Assembly (NCBI GenBank): GCA_039621445.1
Contig: CP154956.1
Span: forward strand, 81,154,474-81,218,473
Direction: 5' to 3'
DNA from: Euglena gracilis
Lineage: Eukaryota; Euglenida; Euglenophyceae; Euglenales
DNA: 64,000 nucleotides
The translations under genes and the position numbers were made by a program. Below are positions 62,201 to 64,000 of this stretch, in pieces. The notes beneath the pieces were generated by a model. That model saw only the letters and a list, made by a program, of their open reading frames with translations. It searched no databases and had not been told where the DNA came from. Each line of letters begins with the position of its first letter. The first letter of the stretch is position 1.

Positions 62201-63083
62201 AGCCCCCCCCCCCTCCAATCCCCCTGCAATCCCTTAAGCAGAAGCCTGCTCCCCCCAGGTACATAATGGGAGTGTACATAATGGGGGGGCATGGCACCCC
62301 AAACTTCTCACTGGCAGGTTCCCCAGATAAGTCCCCAACAGATCCTCTGAGGACGCATTCCTTTTTCCAACCTGGGTGCCCAGAGAGGCCCGGTGGGAAA
62401 AGGCGATGGACCACCACCTGCCGCACTTTGGAGGGCTTTTTGGCAAAAATTGTCCCTGGCGCAGAAATTTGCCGCATATTTGGATTGCTTGAGCCACCCC
62501 AAATCATCAAAGCAACGGAAGAGGGAGGAAGGGACCTCGTTTAGGTGCGGGACCCCACACTTGCCCACTATCGGGCTTCCCACATCCCCTGAGTATGAGC
62601 TGCTTTCCAACACCATGAGACACTAATTTAGGCGATGTGCCGTGGAAGTATGTGGGGGAGAGGGGACCCATGAACAGCCTCTTCTGGCCCCAGACCCTCC
62701 GGCGAGGCATCCGGCGACTCTGGGGCATCTCCAGCGGCCTTCGCTGCGCGGTCCGCTGCCGGCCCCTCCACCCCCACCCCCACAGAACCCCCCGCGGCCT
62801 CCTCCACCGTGGTGGACGATGGCTCTCCCGCAACTGCTGGTCTCACGGGTGGGTGCTGTCCTTCATTGGACTCGGCCTCGACACCGTCCCCCTCCGGGCC
62901 GTCCTCTTCTCCGGCAGCGCCGCCATCTTCCGCCGGAGCAGCCGCCGCTTCCGCCCCAGGGGCTTCAGCCTCAGGGCCGGCCGTCTCTTTGTCGCCGGGC
63001 GGCACGGCGACGTCTCCAGTGGCGGTCTGGGGACCACTGTCCCCGTTACCCTTCACAAATCCACTCCCCACTGCCGCATCCAT
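41060..63083 (-). CDS. Gene B: giant acidic Ala/Glu/Pro-rich protein
   Basis: At least sixteen exons from 63083 to 42357, and probably two or three more to 41060 or beyond, encode one continuous composition: Ala, Glu, Pro, Val, Gly and Asp with almost no aromatic residues. A likely start is the Met at 63083 ('MDAAVGSGFVKG'), and an in-frame TAA at 42357 follows 'LFLECTAGHGLPSK'. No folded domain was recognised; it should be intrinsically disordered and strongly negative. The core is an array of seven-residue AAEPAAE repeats. Several introns are elements flanked by 8-9 bp direct repeats whose removal keeps the frame. The +1 frameshift inside the array (about 51377) means the gene is either interrupted, misassembled at that point, or read in two parts. 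Function unknown; a structural, cell-surface or chromatin role would be a guess. Confidence 0.6.
41530..41690 (-). CDS. Possible gene B exon 17
   Basis: The frame 'SRAVVEENVGDVEAELPAAE' then 'EGGAVDQPAEVGEELEARQL' matches gene B in composition. It lies 3' of the TAA at 42357, so it belongs to gene B only if that stop is spliced out. Confidence 0.5.
41893..42100. mobile_element. Family-4 element, 208 bp, perfect 8-bp target duplication
   Basis: ttcaggag lies at 41885-41892 and 42101-42108. The ends are caggcttcttttaa and, reversed, cagatttttttttaa. It lies in non-coding sequence, which shows the family inserts as a mobile element independently of exon joining. Confidence 0.8.
42357..42930 (-). 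CDS. Gene B exon 16 with an in-frame stop
   Basis: 'RSGGAPEEVVAPAEDVVDGD', then 'EEAVAEEE' repeats at 42670-42790, then 'TSMEEQCLLFLECTAGHGLP' to TAA at 42357. Either the end of the protein or spliced before the stop to the exons below. Confidence 0.6.
43115..43900 (-). CDS. Gene B exon 15
   Basis: It starts after aaattcag: 'LSETEALVEAQHRAPDTPGP', then about 250 residues of Glu/Ala/Asp/Pro text ('GDPKDDGERPELAEETYRET') to 'NLSPEEQSDSRG'. The donor GAT|GTGGTC is one choice. Confidence 0.65.
44097..44338. mobile_element. Interspersed element family 7 copy in gene B intron 14/15
   Basis: Its ends are aggatgtacgggaagg and, reversed, cgggctacacgtgaat. The middle is shared with 829-1090. Confidence 0.55.
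44357..44779 (-). CDS. Gene B exon 14
   Basis: It is more varied than the other exons: 'WSDLRARNFQLPTSLSFCRV', then 'PGYRKPSYATVTVGG' and 'EDLPTDEALLEQWRRLVCRR'. The last part may be a short helical domain. It ends before the family-7 copy at 44097-44338. Confidence 0.6.
44788..45077 (-). mobile_element. Gene B intron 13/14, 290 bp
   Basis: Flanks are gatcagct (44780-44787) and ggtcagcc (45078-45085). The ends are catagattcactt and, reversed, catagatttcctc. Removal continues the frame for 30 further codons ('DPWSDLRARNFQLPTSLSFC'). Confidence 0.7.
45078..45333 (-). CDS. Gene B exon 13
   Basis: 'GEGASASEREEEAEGGAGEL' through Gly-rich text to 'TDQALAHGEGAD'. It ends in the direct repeat GGCTGACC. 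Confidence 0.65.
45342..45576 (-). mobile_element. Gene B intron 12/13: family-4 element, 235 bp
   Basis: The ends are caggcttcttttaagacc and, reversed, caggcttcttttaaaacc, the best-preserved inverted repeat seen. Flanks are gtcgctgg (45334-45341) and gtggccgg (45577-45584), 6 of 8 identical. The frame is kept across it ('AEEASAGHGEGASASERE'), yet there is no GT donor near. Confidence 0.75.
45577..45690 (-). CDS. Gene B exon 12
   Basis: 'DAEQASEPAADLALLELPDV' then 'PLFDLASAGDAEEAS' follows ctgctgcag. It ends in CCGGCCAC, the upstream copy of the direct repeat of the next element. Confidence 0.65.
46556..47324 (-). CDS. Gene B exon 11
   Basis: It is a long acidic exon after ccctgcag: 'VPVATGDAAEVAPWLADGGG' to 'DEALDAFACVVLEAKMAG', ending near GGGCA|GTGG. 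The C-terminal part is less repetitive and helical. Confidence 0.65.
48125..48217 (-). CDS. Gene B exon 10
   Basis: 'AEEVEGDRGMPVVAVPAEPV' to 'APHPPEI'. The donor GTGTTG is one choice; phase with exon 11 was not confirmed. Confidence 0.55.
48229..48567 (-). mobile_element. Gene B intron 9/10: family-4 element with 7-bp direct repeat
   Basis: attccca lies at 48222-48228 and 48568-48574. The ends are tcaggcttgtg and, reversed, caggcttttgc. Precise removal reads 'EVVVGMQAEEVEG'. GT-AG splicing at GAG|GTAGTG and atgcag is also in frame. Confidence 0.7.
48582..48802 (-). CDS. Gene B exon 9
   Basis: It starts after cactgcag in phase 1, as required by exon 8: 'VPVTPAVDTEPTATDAVAEE' to 'EGVSLPPE'. 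It ends GAG|GTAGTG in phase 0. Confidence 0.65.
49400..49510. repeat. Cluster of tagtcggccgacta palindromes
   Basis: Overlapping palindromic words tagtcggccgacta, tagtcggtcgacta and gtcggccgac lie in about 100 bases, in the gene B intron between exons 8 and 9. The strands can form several alternative hairpins. Confidence 0.8.
49510..50560. other. Gene B intron 8/9: no feature recognised
   Basis: AT-richer text with ttttttt runs and no exon-like codon bias. Confidence 0.4.
50635..52582 (-). CDS. Gene B exon 8, with the heptad repeat array
   Basis: It begins 'LAEPAEPTAAQEVQAATEGE', then about 79 copies of a 21-base unit encoding AAEPAAE variants (positions 50823-52482), then 'SDPTAEVPVEEGVPLEAGPE' to a phase-1 donor GAGG|GTGTCG. 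An extra C near 51377 shifts the frame: the upstream half then reads Gly/Ser/Arg/Thr repeats to a stop at 51237. Because the unit is a multiple of three without stops, all frames on both strands are open. Confidence 0.65.
50823..52482. repeat. 21-bp tandem repeat array
   Basis: The plus-strand consensus is gcttccgccgctggctcggc plus c. Units differ mainly by c/t, g/a changes, with some 3-base deletions (near 51430) and one single-base insertion (near 51377). Confidence 0.95.
52591..53211 (-). mobile_element. Gene B intron 7/8, 621 bp, perfect 8-bp direct repeat
   Basis: gttccgcc lies at 52583-52590 and 53212-53219. The ends are caggcaattt and, reversed, caggccattg. Removal with one copy gives 'STAELAEPAEPTAAQEV' in frame, but neither GT nor AG is available at the repeat itself. 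The interior has family-8-like 'gttggacaaagggttctg' text. Confidence 0.7.
53212..53437 (-). CDS. Gene B exon 7
   Basis: 'EAQAADDDRSPAPATELPVE' through an 'EAEVEAEVEVEV' stretch to 'EAEVSTAE', ending in the direct repeat GGCGGAAC. Confidence 0.7.
53446..53779 (-). mobile_element. Gene B intron 6/7: family-1 element, 334 bp, with 9-bp direct repeat and GT-AG ends
   Basis: cctgtccat lies at 53437-53445 and 53780-53788. The ends are accattgcttaccgacc and, reversed, ttcacaccattgcttaag. On the minus strand the duplicated site ends CAGG, so CAG|GTTCAC is the donor and GACAG|GAGG the acceptor. The joined frame reads 'EGDGQEAQAADDD'. It is the clearest example in the window. Confidence 0.85.
53781..53887 (-). 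CDS. Gene B exon 6
   Basis: It starts after atggaag with two leading bases: 'SPATQKEIAEIDAVDAADTS' then 'HGGFPPEPLGEGDGQ', ending CAG|GTTCAC. Both junctions are in phase. Confidence 0.7.
54626..57102. repeat. Dispersed gtttacggtttcacgtaaac palindromes
   Basis: About ten copies or half-copies lie at 54626, 54658, 54684, 54832, 55071, 56138, 56178, 56213, 56938, 56968 and 57089, in both orientations, all within the gene B intron between exons 5 and 6. Each pairs gtttacg with cgtaaac around a 5-6 base spacer. Confidence 0.8.
56595..56808. mobile_element. Interspersed element family 8, copy 2
   Basis: It is the partner of 7140-7400 and retains most of the block from 'gtggtcgaaaatggcc' to 'ccggtcgttggacaa'. 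Confidence 0.75.
57582..57762 (-). CDS. Gene B exon 5
   Basis: 'GSVPATGNAAPEGKGVVADG' to 'SGHAIAFA' ends GCAG|GTTTTC in phase 1, which fits exon 6. The 5' boundary could be about 25 bases further up. Confidence 0.6.
58130..58255. repeat. AT-rich ataataat/tatata repeat
   Basis: Pure A/T text with ataat trinucleotide units lies in the gene B intron between exons 4 and 5. Confidence 0.85.
58644..58841 (-). CDS. Gene B exon 4
   Basis: 'ATSPTANDVTKDGPPAAATA' to 'IEEATTCAPL' ends at a consensus TTG|GTGAGC donor in phase 0. Confidence 0.65.
58845..59191 (-). mobile_element. Gene B intron 3/4, 347-bp element with 9-bp direct repeat
   Basis: Perfect ggttgcctc lies at 58836-58844 and 59192-59200. 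The inverted ends are atgcaactcttt and, reversed, ataca(t)ctctctt. Because the duplicated site contains AGGC, it supplies both a GC donor and an AG acceptor, and the frame is kept ('VALEATSPTANDV'). Confidence 0.8.
59198..59710 (-). CDS. Gene B exon 3
   Basis: It starts 'FLGERSPGKFQTVVWAQPEE' after cctgcag and ends 'GGEDVALE' at GAG|GCAACC. The rest is acidic and threonine-containing. Confidence 0.65.
59731..60379 (-). mobile_element. Gene B intron 2/3, 9-bp direct repeat
   Basis: tgcttggcc lies at 59722-59730 and 60380-60388. A GC donor inside the upstream copy and a cctgcag acceptor just past the other copy give an in-frame GC-AG intron. Near both ends lie arrays of agtcacgccc (60037-60078 and 60321-60365). 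Confidence 0.65.
60388..60735 (-). CDS. Gene B exon 2
   Basis: 'GQGDEDVVCAEGEVAEAVTA' to 'NEETQAA' ends at a GC donor, GCG|GCCAAGC, that lies in the direct repeat ggccaagca. The 5' boundary is approximate. Confidence 0.6.
61819..62248. mobile_element. Family-4 related element, 430 bp, with 7-bp direct repeat
   Basis: ctccccc lies at 61812-61818 and 62249-62255. The ends are caggcttttgcttaagg and, reversed, caggcttctgcttaaggg. It encloses a family-9 element (61935-62170), so one element has inserted into another. Confidence 0.75.
61935..62170. mobile_element. Interspersed element family 9, copy 2
   Basis: It parallels 29990-30245: 'ttcctctggtgctgcgcgcc', 'cagcgcttcgcgcc', 'tttccactagctagccctgc', 'gcagacccccc'. 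Confidence 0.7.
62676..63083 (-). CDS. Gene B exon 1 (putative start)
   Basis: The ATG at 63083 opens an acidic frame ('DKETAGPEAEAPGAEAAAAP', 'AGGSVGVGVEGPAADRAAK') that ends GCT|GTTCAT in phase 0. The true start could be further upstream, since the region above is repeat. Confidence 0.6.
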
Positions 63084-63129
63084 GCTCTTAGGCGGCCTAA
63101 CTCGCACTTAGCTTTGAAAGTGACTGTAA

Positions 63130-63893
63130 ATTTGCGCCGACGCGCAAATCCCCAAAAAAGTTTGGTTTTCGACCACCGTGGCCTGAGACTCGGGACAGTC
63201 TGAAAATAGTGTCTCCCTGCACCCCAGGGCCTGGGGACGAAAGCAACGACTAGGAACTCCACGGTCCACGGGCACAGCGCTCCCGGGTCCCAGTGTGCAT
63301 GAACACAAGGCGGCGGGTGATGAAACGAGGGGATTCCGCTTACTCATTTGCGCTTTGGCGCAAATTTTTGAAATTACAAAAAATAAAACCATTTGCGCTT
63401 TGGCGCAAATTTTTGACTTTTTTGTGATTCAACACGTGGGTGACCATTGCCGCATTTGAACAATGATAACAACTTTTGAGTCAACATGTGTTTCCATTTG
63501 CGCCAAAGCGCTTGGGGTAGGCCCATGAAGGATGGAAATTTACGAGTTACCTTGCGCCAAAGCGCAAATAGAAATACAATTTTTAAAATTGCAAAAGCAA
63601 CATGGCTTGCGCCGAAGCGCAAATATAACTGTTTAAAACTTATCTCACAACGGAGTGAGAGAACGGCCCTGGTAGAGTAACAACACCAGAGGGGATGGAG
63701 CACAAAAATGTAGAACAGGGGGACAGAAGCCTACTCTCAGTCACGTTGACTTAAAACTGGTCAACATTGCGCATCGGCGCAAGAGCCACGTTGCTTTGAC
63801 AATTTTAAAAGTGTATTTCTACTTGCGCTTTGGCGCAGTATAACTCTTAAATTTCCATTCTTCATGAGCCTACCCATTGCGCTTTGGCGCAAC
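63130..63893. repeat. Nine tttgcgctttggcgcaaa palindromes
   Basis: Copies lie near 63130, 63346, 63391, 63496, 63552, 63607, 63767, 63822 and 63876. Each is a 16-18 bp near-palindrome of ttgcgc and gcgcaa. They lie just upstream of the putative gene B start. Confidence 0.9.
63494..63893. repeat. Large fold-back, arms of ~190 bp
   Basis: 63494-63680 and the reverse complement of 63700-63893 match in order ('aagcgc..ggggtaggc.catgaag.atggaaattta', 'gaaataca.ttttaaaattg', 'aagcaac.tggc'), with scattered differences. The small palindromes fall at equivalent places in both arms. A further direct copy of the centre ('gagagcagtcctgggag') begins at 63935. Confidence 0.8.
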
Positions 63894-64000
63894 AGCCATC
63901 AAGTTGTATTTTCCATTTTTATCACTGCGGGTGGAGAGAGCAGTCCTGGGAGCATCTCATCACCAGAGCGGACAGAGCTCAGATGGAGGGAAGCCTTGCC

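Overview
The window looks like nuclear DNA of a microbial eukaryote, most probably an alga. A dinoflagellate is my best guess (moderate to low confidence). There are no operons, Shine-Dalgarno sites or long compact ORFs. Real coding sequence occurs as short GC-rich exons (70-250 bp, very high third-position GC, except in some of the less certain exons) scattered in introns made of homopolymer G/C runs, microsatellites and interspersed repeats. All convincing exons lie on the minus strand, so the window reads as one head-to-tail series of genes. Acceptors are mostly AG|G, and donors include GT, GC and apparently non-canonical dinucleotides. That mix, with introns flanked by direct repeats, is what is known from dinoflagellate introner elements.

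Layout in transcription order (high to low coordinate). (1) 41-63 kb: gene B, at least 16-18 exons encoding a huge low-complexity acidic Ala/Glu/Pro protein, including an array of about 79 seven-residue repeats at 50.8-52.5 kb that carries a +1 frameshift. (2) 28.2-40 kb: gene C, whose five consecutive exons from 33.2 to 29.8 kb join in phase by GT-AG splicing into a partly coiled-coil protein of unknown family; a C-terminal exon lies at 28.2 kb and further candidate exons upstream. (3) 16-26.5 kb: isolated candidate exons, two with hydrophobic segments. (4) 15.2-17 kb: gene D, four exons, unrecognised. (5) 2.9-13.1 kb: the one gene identified with confidence, an endonuclease/exonuclease/phosphatase (EEP) protein with EF-hands inserted in the catalytic domain, of the plant At1g02270 type, in 11 exons. 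Its N-terminal exon was not found. (6) 0.58-0.75 kb: one exon of a further gene running off the left edge.

The main result concerns the introns. At least ten introns in genes B, D and the EEP gene consist of an element with short terminal inverted repeats flanked by a 6-11 bp direct repeat. Removing the element plus one repeat copy restores the reading frame, and in the EEP gene it restores the length and order of the conserved domain. Several unrelated element families are present, many with two to five dispersed copies, and most carry a short GC hairpin core and complementary poly-C/poly-G tracts. This fits introns created by recent insertion of non-autonomous DNA elements. The window also holds clusters of short palindromes, a large fold-back, and a perfect 32-bp hairpin. 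Gene functions other than the EEP gene are not recognisable from sequence alone.
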